From the NCBI GenBank assembly GCA_030544215.1, contig JARZZO010000013.1, positions 48,689,196-48,753,195 on the forward strand: DNA of 64,000 bases, written 5' to 3'. Positions 45,701 through 56,361 of the stretch are shown here, piece by piece; positions within the stretch are counted from its first letter, which is position 1, and every line of letters begins with the position of its first letter. Origin of the DNA: Zantedeschia hybrid cultivar. Its lineage: Eukaryota; Streptophyta; Magnoliopsida; Alismatales; Araceae. A model generated the notes under the pieces. It searched no databases. It was not told the origin of the DNA and was given only the letters and a program-made list of their open reading frames with translations. Made by a program: the position numbers and the translations under genes.

Positions 45701-48700
45701 ATCCATATCCATAACTATCCATCTCCGGTCATGGTCAATCAGCGGCCATATACAAATTCTATAAGTCAGCCGGTGCCAAATGACAAACAGCTATGCAGGG
45801 TTATACTCTGCACCCCTGTGTTGGTTGTTGGCAGGAAACTCATTCTTCAAGTCAACTGGTGCCCAGTTGACGAACAGCGATGCAGGGTTATCACTGTCCA
45901 CCTGTGTGTAGGTAGGTGGGACACTGACAGTAGGGTTCTTGTCCACCAACAACATGGTTGATACGAGGAACTACCTACCTGAGATTTCTCATTTTTTTGG
46001 CCCAATTCAACTAATTGGAGGGCTCTCAAGACTCAGATGTAAAAAAGGAGCCTGCATGGTAAATTCATGTAGATGCCTAACTCGCTTCCATTTGAATATA
46101 AGTTGTTATCCTTGTCCATTTTTTTCTCCCTCAACAGACCCACTCTACTGAAAAGTAACCACCAGCACTCACAAATCTTTCACTCATTCATCTTCCAAGA
46201 CCTAAGAAGTTAGCTCTTCTATACCTTTCTCAAATTCGAAGGAGCAGAATTTAAAATAATAAGTCTGTTGAAGTTTATCTTAAGGTGGCCAACTAATAGC
46301 CTAGTAACCAACTCTTTCCGTCATGTTGTGTTGTTTGGGCATTTGAAGCACCTGAGCTCTGCATTGACTTAGTTGTCACCTCTCGTCTTCAGCCATACTT
46401 CATATCAGATGGCAGTCTGCATTTCTTCATATGAAATGCATAATGAATGTTCTCAGCTCATTCAAATACCCCAGTCCTCTTAGTCTTCCATGACTAACCA
46501 GCCTAATGACTTTCTGCTTAGTGTTTTTGTTCTGTGCTTGATCAACTAACATCCTGTCACAGCCTTTGTGCTTTATGGAATGTTTTCTTTTCCTGGTGAC
46601 CATTTCTCAATTTTTTTGAAAGTACAACCACTATTCGATTCAATAAGTGACTTCTCTGGTGACAGTTGCTTCAACGCTTCTGGAAGTTGGAGAGCATGTG
46701 AATAGATCCATCAGTTGCTCTGCAGTTTACTGCTCTGGTGCACTTTTCAACAGTTCCATCACGTGATAGATGTTTGCACCTTATGGCCCGATGGTTGGGT
46801 AAAAGCACGTAATCCATTTTCTTTCTCCCCAACAACTCTTGATATCCTTCTCAGCAAAACCTTTCTTCCCCCTACCCTCTGCTTAGTCCCCCCAAGATGA
46901 TTTGCAGACCCTACAGATGCAATCCCCACAGTTTGTTTAGAGCCCCAGACGCTGCTGTCTTTAGCCTTAGATTCTGCCAACGGCACTTCTGACTTCTTGA
47001 GGGGTCAATAAATGACCCACAATCCTCTGGATCTTCAGGTTCAGACCAGGTCCATTCAAACTACTTCCAACCATTTCTGCTCTGCCAGCGTCTCAAACTT
47101 TTCCCACCATTGTCCCTAATGTTGAGATCTTCTTTAGCACAGTGGGCTCTGCCCCAGGATCTCGCACTGCATGCCTCCTCAACTTTGAAGAGTTCCCCTT
47201 CTCCTTATCCATTTCAGTTGGAGGGATTTATACCAGAGTCTTGAACTTTCTCCACCATTGTCCCTAATGCTGAGATCTTCTTTAGCACAGTGGGGTCTGC
47301 CCCGGGATCTTCTCGCACTGCGTGCCCCCTCAACTTTGAAGATTTCCCCTTCTCCTCATCCATTTCAGTTGGAGGGATTTATATGTGAACTAAAGCGAAT
47401 GAGATTAGAGGAAAATGCAAATCTCTGGTGCTGTTTACATTAGCTTGTCTTCCTTGTCTGGTGTGGGTCCACATCGCATGTGGATTTCATTGATAGTCTC
47501 TGTTCCTGTCATGTGTGCCCATGTGGAAGTTTAAGCAGGAGATAATCCCGCAAATTGTGCCTCATGATGGTCCCCTGGGCAGATCTCTGTTCCTTCTATT
47601 TGTGTGCCTCTTAGGTTAGGAATTTGGATATTGATAAGATTCAGAAGGTGGGAATCATGATTGCATGCAAGTTTCCGTCTGATATATTCCAGCTGATGAG
47701 TTTCCTTAATGGGGCCTTCTGGCCAGTATTTTTGTTCATGTTCACTTGAAATTGAATTTTTTTTCAAATACTCCGTGTGTTTATTAACTGTTCAATTGAA
47801 CGGGTTTGACTATTGTTTATAAATATAATCCTAGAAGGTTGACAAAGTTATCTTTTTGCACAAGATAACTGTTGACATACCGTGTCAGAAAATGTGATTT
47901 AAATTTGAAATATTGATGACCGAGATTGAAGTTGAGCAAGGTTTTTCTGTTTATAGCTATATGGGAGTCATGAACATTTCTAAATTCTCTGTTGCCCAAT
48001 TTGCCTATTTTTCTTGATCCTTATTGGGCATTGGCTAGTAGCAGTGCCTGAGGTGGGTCATGGGCATGCTGCATGTTTCAGAACTCATCTCTAAGGCATG
48101 TGAACTCGTTCAAATAGGTATATGACCATCAGTGTCAGAAAATGGCACATGTGATGTTGGTTCCTGCAGAGTTGAATGCAGATCAGGAGTGCCAGAGTGT
48201 ATTGGCATGAAAAATGAAAAGGAAACATGACTCTTGTTCTCGAGTAATTTTCTTGCCTACGCATAAAGTATTTTGTCTGTTTTAGAAAGATATGTTCATT
48301 CCATTTTATTAAGAAAGATGCATTTGTTTCATCTTCATGCTTCTGCATCTGCAATTCTGCATATAACCGGTCTTTATTTGGTCTTTTGTCAAAGCCTGGA
48401 GAACCAGCTCTGTTTTACAGTTTTCAATGCCCGTTTGTCTTGTTTTTCTACCCGAGGTAAAATGTTGAAAGTTGCACTGTTTCATACGTAAAGGCATTTT
48501 ATCTGTATATGTATATCCCCATATGCACCATAGGTGTTTGTGCAGACCGCTTTATAACTGCATAGCAAATTTTATGCACAATTGTCTTCTGTCGTTGATA
48601 TGCGGTATGTGTCACTACTTTGGCTTTGCAACTGTGCATATCTCCAAAAGTTCACCTCATCCGTATGTCTCTAGTATGGATTATATAAAATGTAAATTTG

Positions 48701-49897
48701 AGGGGCTACTCTCTTCATGCTATTCTCTGGGATTAAATGCTGTCTACATAGCATCTCTAAGTTGTCTTCGAGGTAAAGTTGATAGCATGGTTTTAAAAAC
48801 CAAACCGGTCATCGAACTGTTGAGACTCCTGGGTCAATAGGTCAAAGATTCAGCTCTCCGGGCAACCCGGTTAACCTGATTTTCTGTATTTTATGTAAGA
48901 TTGCATCTAAATAAAATTAATTAATAATTAAAAGTTTAAATTAATTAAACAAACACCTATATCTTTACAAGTTGAATGTGTAATAATTTCTCTATATCGG
49001 GAGTTGGGAGGGAAAGACTGTGCTTCGGATGAAGAGCCTGCATTGGCAATTGGGGAAGGAGAGAGCCTTCCTTGAGGAGGAGAAGCCTGCGCTGTGAATT
49101 GGAGAAGCCAGCTACAACTGTGGCTACAGAGCCTCTTACCAAGAGTCCAGCGCATGGCCAGCTACAACTGTGGCTACAGATCTCTTCACAAGAGTCCAGT
49201 GGCTGAACTTTTTCTTAAAATGGGCCAGGTCAAGATGCAATGGACGGGTTACACGGTCTAAGACCGGTGGAGCAGGAGGTTTTAGTGGATTTGGATGGTC
49301 CATCGGGCAAAAATGGGTTCCACCACTTTAAGACTCGAATAGCAGTCCGGTTTGAGAGTTAATAGGTTAGACCAGACGGTTCGGTCCGGGTTTTTAATCC
49401 ATGGTTGATAGCATGTGATGATACGTAGCACCCTACCCAGGTTCTCCATTATGAGGATGTTTTTTAATTTTTCTTAAAGCTTCAGAGTAGAAGGCGGCAA
49501 ATCACACGGTCAGTGACACGGCTGCTCAGCCACAGTTGTAGCTTCAGGTTCTCCCTTCATCCACGCCCCGCTGGAATTGAGCATGGGACACTCGGTTCCT
49601 TTGCCTCCTGCCCCATGCTAAAACGTTTAAATTTTATTGCATCTTTATTTTTTAAAGTTTTCATCTTTTCTGTTATATTTTCCAAGTGACAATGAACGCA
49701 GGATTATTGTTAAGTAGATTTTAGTCGACTTACACATTAATCGATTTTCTTGTTTGGGGGCAATGCAGAGGGTGCAAAAGAAGCTGGCGATACTTAACAG
49801 GCGCACAAGAGGAGGATGCACGTGCATGTCCCTCGTTTGGGCAGTCATCTCAATCGTGTTCCTTGCTGCCTTTGCTTTGATGCTCGTGAAGCTATAA
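39752..49897 (+). CDS. SYP5: SYP5-type syntaxin (Qc-SNARE)
   Basis: SYP51/52-class Qc-SNAREs act in fusion at the trans-Golgi network, late endosome and vacuole (family knowledge). Six coding exons: 39752-39963, 43463-43564, 44240-44343, 44448-44548, 44654-44698, 49769-49897, giving 230 residues, the family norm. The start MASSLDSWMREYNEASKL matches the family N-terminus; RRKITILSTRLDSL and LRSKAKQMASALNMSNFANR form the N-terminal helices; EQDESFEKLEETVMSTKHIA starts the SNARE motif, which runs through TRLIDSLDQHVDSTDSRLQ; the last 23 residues are a membrane anchor ending LMLVKL. The frame requires a GC-AG intron after exon 3. A histidine sits at the expected zero-layer glutamine (LDLHTRLID). 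Introns 1 and 5 are 3.5 and 5.1 kb, filled with insertions. No lesion seen. Confidence 0.92.
40495..41340 (+). pseudogene. Plastid-derived DNA with rps12 fragment (NUPT) in SYP5 intron 1
   Basis: 41180-41320 encodes a broken rps12-like peptide with KVRLTSRFEINAHIP and NLQEHSIVLVRGGRVR, matching the chloroplast small-subunit protein S12 pattern closely, including RGGRV; it loses similarity after that. The upstream part (40495-40860) is a coding-like, AT-rich stretch (SYSQRMREGLIKKDLLFLL; ERRFSNEEKDPIISQELNE) that also looks organellar, but I cannot name its source gene. A SINE splits the insert at 40880-41149. Presumably organelle DNA joined into the nuclear intron; a mitochondrial route is possible. 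Confidence 0.65.
40880..41149 (-). mobile_element. tRNA-derived SINE, family A copy 3
   Basis: An 18-base perfect target duplication TGATAGTAAGGGTGACTT flanks it (40862-40879 and 41150-41167). On the minus strand the head reads CACAGTTGGTTCACC with a B-box-like TTAGGTTCCATTCC, the body GATCAGGTGGACCTGG and CTAATTAGG, then CCCCTGGTCACCTGTAAAT and an AAAAAAAAGAAG tail. It interrupts the organelle-derived insert, so it landed later. Confidence 0.88.
42165..42245. repeat. Dispersed plant repeat motif
   Basis: The phrase CCTTATCCCAGTTACTTGGGG followed by TTGGCTGCCTGAATC resembles a short motif (CTTATCCCAACTAATTGGGG-like) that I recall recurring across plant genomes. It contains a small inverted repeat (CCCAGTTACTTGGG). 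Borders unknown. Confidence 0.3.
42808..43000 (+). mobile_element. Possible tRNA-derived SINE head
   Basis: GGGTGGCTTGATTGGCAC (A-box-like) and GTGTTCAAAACCATCC (B-box-like) are about 35 bases apart, as in tRNA-derived SINEs. The remainder is non-coding. Its end is not defined and no target duplication was found; it does not match families A or B. Confidence 0.4.
43640..44118. repeat. Two copies of an ACCGG/CCAGAACC-rich element in SYP5 intron 2
   Basis: Copies near 43648-43785 and 43938-44116 share GAACCGGACA, TTGGAACCAGAACC, GGCTGATCT and ACAATCTGGTTTTTAAA in order. Each is packed with short CCAGTT, AACTGG and AACCGG words on both strands, as in the subterminal zones of TIR elements. They may be two insertions of one MITE or a local duplication. 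Confidence 0.55.
45767..45910. repeat. Tandem duplication (about 80-base unit) in SYP5 intron 5
   Basis: GTCAGCCGGTGCC and GTCAACTGGTGCC each lead into a GAC(A)AACAGC(T/G)ATGCAGGGTTA phrase and CACC(C)CTGTG. Two units are visible, moderately diverged. Confidence 0.6.
47091..47384. repeat. Tandem duplication (about 146-base unit) in SYP5 intron 5
   Basis: Two units begin GTCTCAAACTTTTCCC and GTCTTGAACTTTCTCC and share CACCATTGTCCCTAATG, GAGATCTTCTTTAGCACAG, CTCAACTTTGAAGA and CATTTCAGTTGGAGGG. Divergence is only a few percent, so this duplication is fairly recent. Confidence 0.85.
48790..49403. mobile_element. TIR element with 12-base flanking repeat in SYP5 intron 5
   Basis: The direct repeat GTTGATAGCATG lies at 48778-48789 and 49404-49415. 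The left end GTTTTAAAAACCAAACCGG and the reverse complement of the right end, GGATTAAAAACCCGGACCG, are related. The centre holds a short duplication around CAGCTACAACTGTGGCTACAG (49111 and 49158), and its inverse recurs at 49520-49535, just outside. No coding capacity. The long flanking repeat is unusual for hAT (8) or Mutator (9), so the superfamily is open. Confidence 0.6.
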
Positions 49898-51250
49898 TGG
49901 CGCAAAAGATAGAGCCAACTAAAGGAGGAATGGGATCACCTGGACCCTTTGCATGGGCTCTAAAATCTCATTGGTTGAGATTTATTTATCTGTAGGACCC
50001 ACTGTATTTATAAGGATTTTAAAAACAAATCGCAGCCAATTCAATTTTAGGGCCCAAGCAAAGTGTCCAGAGGATCCTAGACCACTAAAAGCTGGTCCGT
50101 TCTGAAAAACCCCCCCAGCCTTCGGTTTGGGTCTACAGCCTTCTGTGGAGGTGGTTTGTTTATCTCCAAGCGGTCTTTCTCCACCTCCTCTTGTACAGTG
50201 GTCTTGCAATAACGTGTCTTTGTGGGATAATAGTAAATGTGTTTATTCCAATCTTTGTTTGTTCTTTGAAGAAAATTCCCCAGACTACATTGTTCTTGAC
50301 TTCTTCCATGAACTAGAAAGTTACCATTTTCTTGGCGCAAGGACTCCACCTTTGCATCCGGTTAATGTGTATACATGTATAGCAGTGCTAGCGTGTAATA
50401 GGGGTTGGTATCGTACCCATCCAACATCTAGTCATTGGAACTGAATCTAAAGGTGAGAAAGCCAAAAAAAAATAAAAAAAGAAGGAAATTACAGTGCCTC
50501 TCTTTGGGTGTCTTCGACACCTGTAATTCACGGGGGGATAGGAAATGTGAAAAGTATGATTATATTGCTCTGAATTAAAACTATACCAATGTTAAAAGGT
50601 TGGTGCCAATGTTCAAAACTACCACTATCTTAATAAGTGGTATAATTCATTCAGTTTAAGCGATGCATGGTTGAGGGGACAGTGAAATTTATGCGAGAAT
50701 GATGTGATTATATTTCTTCAAATTGAAATCATACAACTTACTTTTGAGGAAGCTATCCATGTAATGTACCAGTAAGTGCAAACCCATTTAATGTACCAAT
50801 AAGTGCAAGTTTGTTATTGTTTTGTATACGATGAATAAAACTGTTCTAAAGCTTCAATTACTTGTAAACCTTTATCACACGAAGATCAGTGCAACACCCT
50901 CATGACGGGCTTCTGTTAGTGAGTGAATTAGATATCTTTCAGTGTCGTTTTACATTTAGGTGCTATTTAGTTTGACGTAAAATGTCATAGAATACTAAAA
51001 AGTATCTTATTTCTGTGAGATATTGAGATAGAATTATGCAATATTCTATGTCAAATAAATATGGATGTTTTGTGGATAAGAATAACCTAAGAAATATGGT
51101 GGTACCTGTTTACGTTCTCACAATTATACGTTCCTCCCATGAAAAATTGTATGTCTTATTTTTTTGAAAAAATTGATCATATTATCTTTCAATTGTACCC
51201 TTATAATAATGTTTCGTGGTGAATGAGGTGTAAATGTGTCATGATTAGAT
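49898..51250. other. SYP5 3' flank and intergenic DNA
   Basis: The first 300-500 bases probably include the 3' UTR. The rest is AT-rich with no supported gene; GTTTGACGTAAAATGTC near 50970 suggests a small MITE remnant. Confidence 0.35.
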
Positions 51251-51256
51251 CTTTTA

Positions 51257-51582
51257 GGCTCACTTTATTTGTGGAATAGGACCAGAATAGCCGGTATAAA
51301 GATCTTATTCTGATTTGGTTGAGAGTATGCCTAATTCCTCTAATTCCTCCAACTCTCCAAATCTACCTGGAATATCTAATTCCCCCATTTCTCTCAATTT
51401 TACTTTTTATTTCATTCCTTATTCCACTTATTCCTATCAAATCACTTGGAATAGCGGAGTGTAATTCTCTTTATTCTGGGTGGAATACCGACAATTTATC
51501 AAATCAAAATACCTCTTATTCTGGTTTAAGAAATTCTCAGAACCTTATTCTGGTTTAAGTTATTCTGCAAACAAAGTGAGCC
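51257..51582. mobile_element. Tourist-like (PIF/Harbinger) MITE
   Basis: The ends GGCTCACTTTATTTG and, reverse complemented, GGCTCACTTTGTTTG form near-perfect terminal inverted repeats. A TTA target duplication (51254-51256 and 51583-51585) fits PIF/Harbinger. The 326-base interior is rich in TTATTCTGG and AATTCC phrases and codes for nothing. Confidence 0.85.
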
Positions 51583-52439
51583 TTAGAGGTCAAAGTACTA
51601 TTATAAACGTAGAAAACTTTGCTTATTCTCTCTCTCTAACAATCATGCAAAATGATGAGCAACAACAGCTATAGCTAGTAGTTGTGCTTGAGTTTAGTTG
51701 TGCTTTAATATATACAATATTTACATAGAGGTGTCAATCAGTGAGACCGGTAAGAGGGCTGGCTAGGTGCGTGACCATTTAAAAGAAAATTCCGTAAAAT
51801 ATGAGTTGGGGTTGGCCTCCTCTCAACCGGCAACCAGAGCCACCTCTTATTCTCACTTTCTTTTCCTCAAGAGTTGATGCTCCTTAAAAAAAAAGGTTAG
51901 AGTTAATGAAAGCTTTAGTATAAATTAATGTTTATGTACCGAGAAAAAGAATTTATAATTTCATAACAATTTATCGATTTAAAATCATTTGTTAAAATGA
52001 TCTTTTCTTCTGATTCAGGTGGGTAAGATTGATTGGTTTAAGTTTTTTAAATAGGGCCCATAGTAAATGCCATCAGCATTACTAAAACCATCTTCTCAAG
52101 TTAACAAAAAATTTAATAATTCAGACAATAACCTCTCTCTTAGATTATCAAATCCTCTACCAAGCTCCAGCCCCACCCAAACTGGATAGAGCCTTAAAAC
52201 TCTTATTTTTCTCTCATCCGCACCCACTCCCTCGGTCTTCTTGCGCTACTCTGCCTGTCCTCCTCTTGTTTCTACTACCTGCCAGAACATAGCCCATACT
52301 AATATATAATACTTGACTTTTTAACTTGGACTTTTGTTAATTTATAAAGACGTAATTAGTCATCTGCATGCAACTTGATAAGCTCCTGCGGGGTTAGTGA
52401 GATGGAGTTTTTAATTCCACAACCAATTAATTTAATTAG

Positions 52440-52624
52440 TTGTCTCCACTTGCCTCCGGATTCCGAAGGCAATTCCACTTCAAATGGATTCATCTCCTGC
52501 GACATCGTCCCCCATCTCCTTCCTTCTTCCCCCACTGGATTCGTCCTCCTCTGCGTTCCTCTCTTACTTCCTCACGCATCGCAGAAACGTTATCAATCGG
52601 AGATTGTTTTCTCTTCGGGTTAAG
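52440..52624 (+). promoter_or_regulatory. Probable 5' UTR exon of the SYP5 duplicate
   Basis: A C/T-rich block ends TTCGGGTTAAG|GTATGAG, a good donor, paralleling the leader exon of the intact copy. Similarity resumes in the leader intron around 53490-53760 (GAGAGGAGATC, TTTAGATATGCAT, CTTTAAATGG, ACATGGCAAAA), so the duplication reaches into the leader. Confidence 0.5.
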
Positions 52625-52639
52625 GTATGAGATTGTTCA

Positions 52640-53925
52640 TCTTATTAGTCAAGGGTCCTCCAGTTTTGGCTAATTCTAATAATTCCGTGCATATTGAATT
52701 GTTCTTGTTGATGACAATTTTTTTAAGTTACTCTATCGGTATTAGTTCGATATTGCTATTAATTGTGAGCATTTGACTATGTTCATACCAATTTAATTTG
52801 ATACACATAAACATATATTAAGAATGAGACTCTAATTTTTGAGAGTCCCATGACCATCTCTCCTCTCTCATTAATTTCCACCTCTACCTTTCTCTTTCCC
52901 TCTCCGATATCAATTTCAATATTAATATTGTACACGTCAAGGTAGTCTTCGGCATCTATTTTCGATAACTCATTCTCACTTAAGATGAGGAATGAGCATA
53001 TAAATGTCTTTGGTAATCTTTTCAGGCAAGTCTTCCGAGAAAGAAGGTGTCATTTCAGAGAGAATGAGAATGACTTTGAAGTCTTCCTCTCAAATTCGGA
53101 AAGTCTTCCCCCAAAAAGATATTCATTTAGAACTTAATTTTGAAAAAGGCATTCTAGCATGAGTTAAAAATGATGGTCAAATAATATTCTCATTTTAAGA
53201 ATGGAAAATGGAGAATGTCTTTTACATCTTATAATGAGGAAGAAGGAATTTTTAAGCATGGATGCCAAAGATATAGAAGTATCAAAATTAGTACTATGTT
53301 CAACTGAGGAAACTAATGCTCCAACCAAACAGGACATAAGGATTTGCAGTTAATTTGTAAAAGTCAAAACCTTTAAGCCTAGTTTCCACCGAGAGAATGG
53401 TTAGGTGCGCCATGTCTGCCTGGTGTGTGTCCATCCATCTGGTTCGCCTTTTATCTTGTAGTGGCAGGTTTTTGTTGGAAATCTTTTCCCGTTGAGAGGA
53501 GATCCATTATAGGAACCACCATAAGACTCTTACCTACCTTTGGCTTTGGCTGGATTAGGATGTGGTTTTGGACCCTCTAGGAAGTGTCTTTGGTTGAATT
53601 GTTTCTGTATTTAGATATGCATCTGCTGGTTGAATCTTGAGAGTGTACATGGTCTTCTGGGATGTGATCCAGCTCTAAAACGAAAATGGAATGCTTTAAA
53701 TGGTGGTAGAAAAGTTACATGGCAAAAACTGCAGCTGTCATATCCTTCTTGGCGGTGTTGTGTATGCAACAGAAAATGTAGATGTTAAGGCTGCATTCCA
53801 CTGAGAAGCAAGTTTCTGCTCTTAGGTCATCGGGCCTGTTTTCTATGTTTCCTCACTTATAAAATGCTTGGCCACTGTTCTCTTCAGTATCTTAGCTTTT
53901 GTAATACCACATTTGACTTATCTTC
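52640..53925. other. Leader intron of the SYP5 duplicate with an insertion-like stretch
   Basis: 53490-53925 aligns in phrase order with the leader intron of the intact copy (39320-39750). 52640-53400 has no counterpart there and is AT-rich without a recognisable element. Confidence 0.45.
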
Positions 53926-53929
53926 GATG

Positions 53930-56361
53930 ATGGCATCCTCATTGGATTCTTGGATGAGGAACTATGATGAAGCCTCTAAGCTTGCAGATGATATCAATAG
54001 TATGATTTCTGGGGGAGGGAGGACCTGACCCAGAGACTAAAGGGCATGCGTCTGCAATAGGAAGGAAGATAACACTTCTTTCCAATACTCTAATTAGTTT
54101 TGTTAAGGCTTCCTCGTGAACAACCAATGTTTGTGGCTGGGATCATTTATTACCTCTGATCTTACAAATGTGTAGATCAGATCTCAAAGATTCTACTGTA
54201 ATTATCAAACATTATGCTTGAATGGGGCCTTCATATCTTCTTTATTGTATTTGAAGTTAGCTATCTGTTCATTAAAGCAAAAACATCTTACCACTTCTGC
54301 ATTGTGCATCCAGCAATATGCCGTTGGGTTTCATTACATTATGGTGTTCGATTCAGGAGCAGTTAGTTATACTCCTAATTTGTATCTTTTTTCGTTGTAT
54401 TATCCGATGTCCTCCCTTGATACATATCCTCTCCAATGCAGAACAGAGAAAGAGCTACATAAACACCAAGATATGCTTTCAAATCTGAAATCTAGAGCAA
54501 AGCAGATCACTTCTGCGTTCCATAAGTCAAAATTTGTTAACAGGTGCTTATACTAATTTGAGCTTTTGTGGTTCTTTGTCCTCTGTTATGTTTGGCTCTC
54601 TCTGTGACGTGCTTTGTCCATACTTTCTTTCGGTGGGTTTGATATATACTGAGGGAATAAAATAGTTTAATTGTTTTAAGAGGATGGTTTCCCAGTCTGG
54701 ATTAAGTAGATCAAAATATTATTAATCCTCTTAAGTGGATGTCTTCCCCGTATTAATTGAACCGGTGAAACTTATGTTTTACTATCAAGTGATCAGGTCG
54801 ATGGGTCGACATGCTAGTGGGATCAAACATTTCTTGTTATTTTCCCTGTATTGTGCGAATGCACATTAAAGTGCAGATATCTTTCTAGAAATAGGGAAGA
54901 TCTACCTGGACCAAGTGGAAAGCCTTCCAATGAGGTGCATATTACTCCCCATGAGGTATACATTACTCCTGGGTTGGACAACTATGCTATTGCTGGACTA
55001 CAACAGCAGATCATTCAAGGCATGATATTCTTTGTTCTTTTCAACTTGTTGCTGTTAATTGAAGTCATCCCTGAGTAAGGACACTGTTTGTACTTACTTG
55101 CTGCCATCCATCTGTGTGTCTTGTGTTTCATAGAGCAAGATGACAGGCTTGATAAGCTGGGAGAAGCAGCCGAAAGCCTAAAACAGAAGTTGGCAGTCTA
55201 CAAAGACTTGGGTCTCTACACTAGACTTATTGTATGTCTCCTTTTAGGCCTAGTAATGGATTTTTTCTCTCTTTCAGCATTTGGGAGCACACATGGTAGA
55301 CTTCTGTCTTCGTCATTTAAGCTTCCTTTTCTCCTTTCAGGATCCCCTGGGTGACCCTATTGATTCAAAGGACTCAAGTACACAGGTATCTTCATCTACT
55401 CAGTTGCACAGCACGAAGTTCGCAAATGTTTCCTTTTTCTGTATATTGGTGGCTTAGATGGAAATAGGACTTCACTTAATTGTTTATTTGCTCTTGATGA
55501 CAAGGATCTGATGCACCGCCAATTTTACTAAGAAATAAAAATGCATGATAACCTTGCTTACCTAATCTTACAAACCCAGCAAAAACAAATAAAGAAGGGT
55601 AAAAGAAAAAAATATATATCTTATGGACCTTTTCTTCTCTCTTGATAGTGATGCAACGTATACAAATAGGAGGGGAATGTGGACGCAGGGGTGTAGCTAG
55701 AAATTTTTATTTGGGGGAGTGTAGACTATAATATAAACTACACAAAATTATTTTAATTATATTTCACATGGTAAAAAATAATTTCTAGGACACAAGTTTC
55801 ATGTAGCTAGTTTGAACATGCCAACAGTTAATAGAAAGGGTAAGAAAGGTGAAGGTGATGGAGAATGGATAAAAATATATTTGATTATTTCATTAGTTGA
55901 TGGCCTTTTTGGTATTCTACCTAGAAAAAAAGTTAAATAAAATAAATAAAAATATGGATAAATCAATTTCTATTCTGATTAGAATAGCCAATTGAACTTT
56001 TTGGTTGAGTTCTTTATTCCAACTTAGACCTGAATAATATATTTGAGCAACAAAAGTCAATAACCTAGATACATCATTTTAGGCTTAACTCATTTATGAA
56101 AGATGCCTTAAAAATTTTCATGTTCCACGTGACATTCTTTAAGTGGTAATGCATTAAGAACATTATCAAGTAAAATGCAAAAGGACACACATTGATAAGT
56201 TTTTTCTTTGTTCTTTCTTACAGAGAGTTCAAGAGAAACAGACGATACTTGACAAAGGCATAATAGGAGGATGCACATGGATGCACCTCCTAGTGGCGGT
56301 CATCGCAATTGTGTTAATCTTAGCTGTTGTCGCTTGGTGGCTCATCAAGCACTTAAGATAG
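53930..56361 (+). pseudogene. Tandem duplicate of SYP5, frameshifted
   Basis: Six exons parallel the intact copy: 53930-54128, 54442-54543, 54895-55019, 55134-55231, 55341-55385 and 56224-56361, with the same intron order and the same GC-AG intron after exon 3. Exon 1 reads MASSLDSWMRNYDEASKLAD and then meets a one-or-two base shift in a G run (TCTGGGGGAGG), ending at TGA after 32 codons; about ten more bases are missing near its 3' end. Exons 2-6 stay open and encode the helices, SNARE motif and a membrane anchor ending WWLIKHLR. Exon 3 has an in-frame 7-residue insertion from a duplicated ITP phrase; exon 4 is one codon shorter. The SNARE motif is diverged (TRLIDPLGDPIDSKDSST, with two prolines). 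Introns are short. A pseudogene is the simplest reading; a downstream start or altered splicing could still yield a product. Confidence 0.82.

Noticed and set aside
55685..55815. CAGGGGTGTAGCTAG phrase resembling a hAT MITE end in intron 5 of the SYP5 duplicate
   Set aside because: No matching right end or target duplication could be found.
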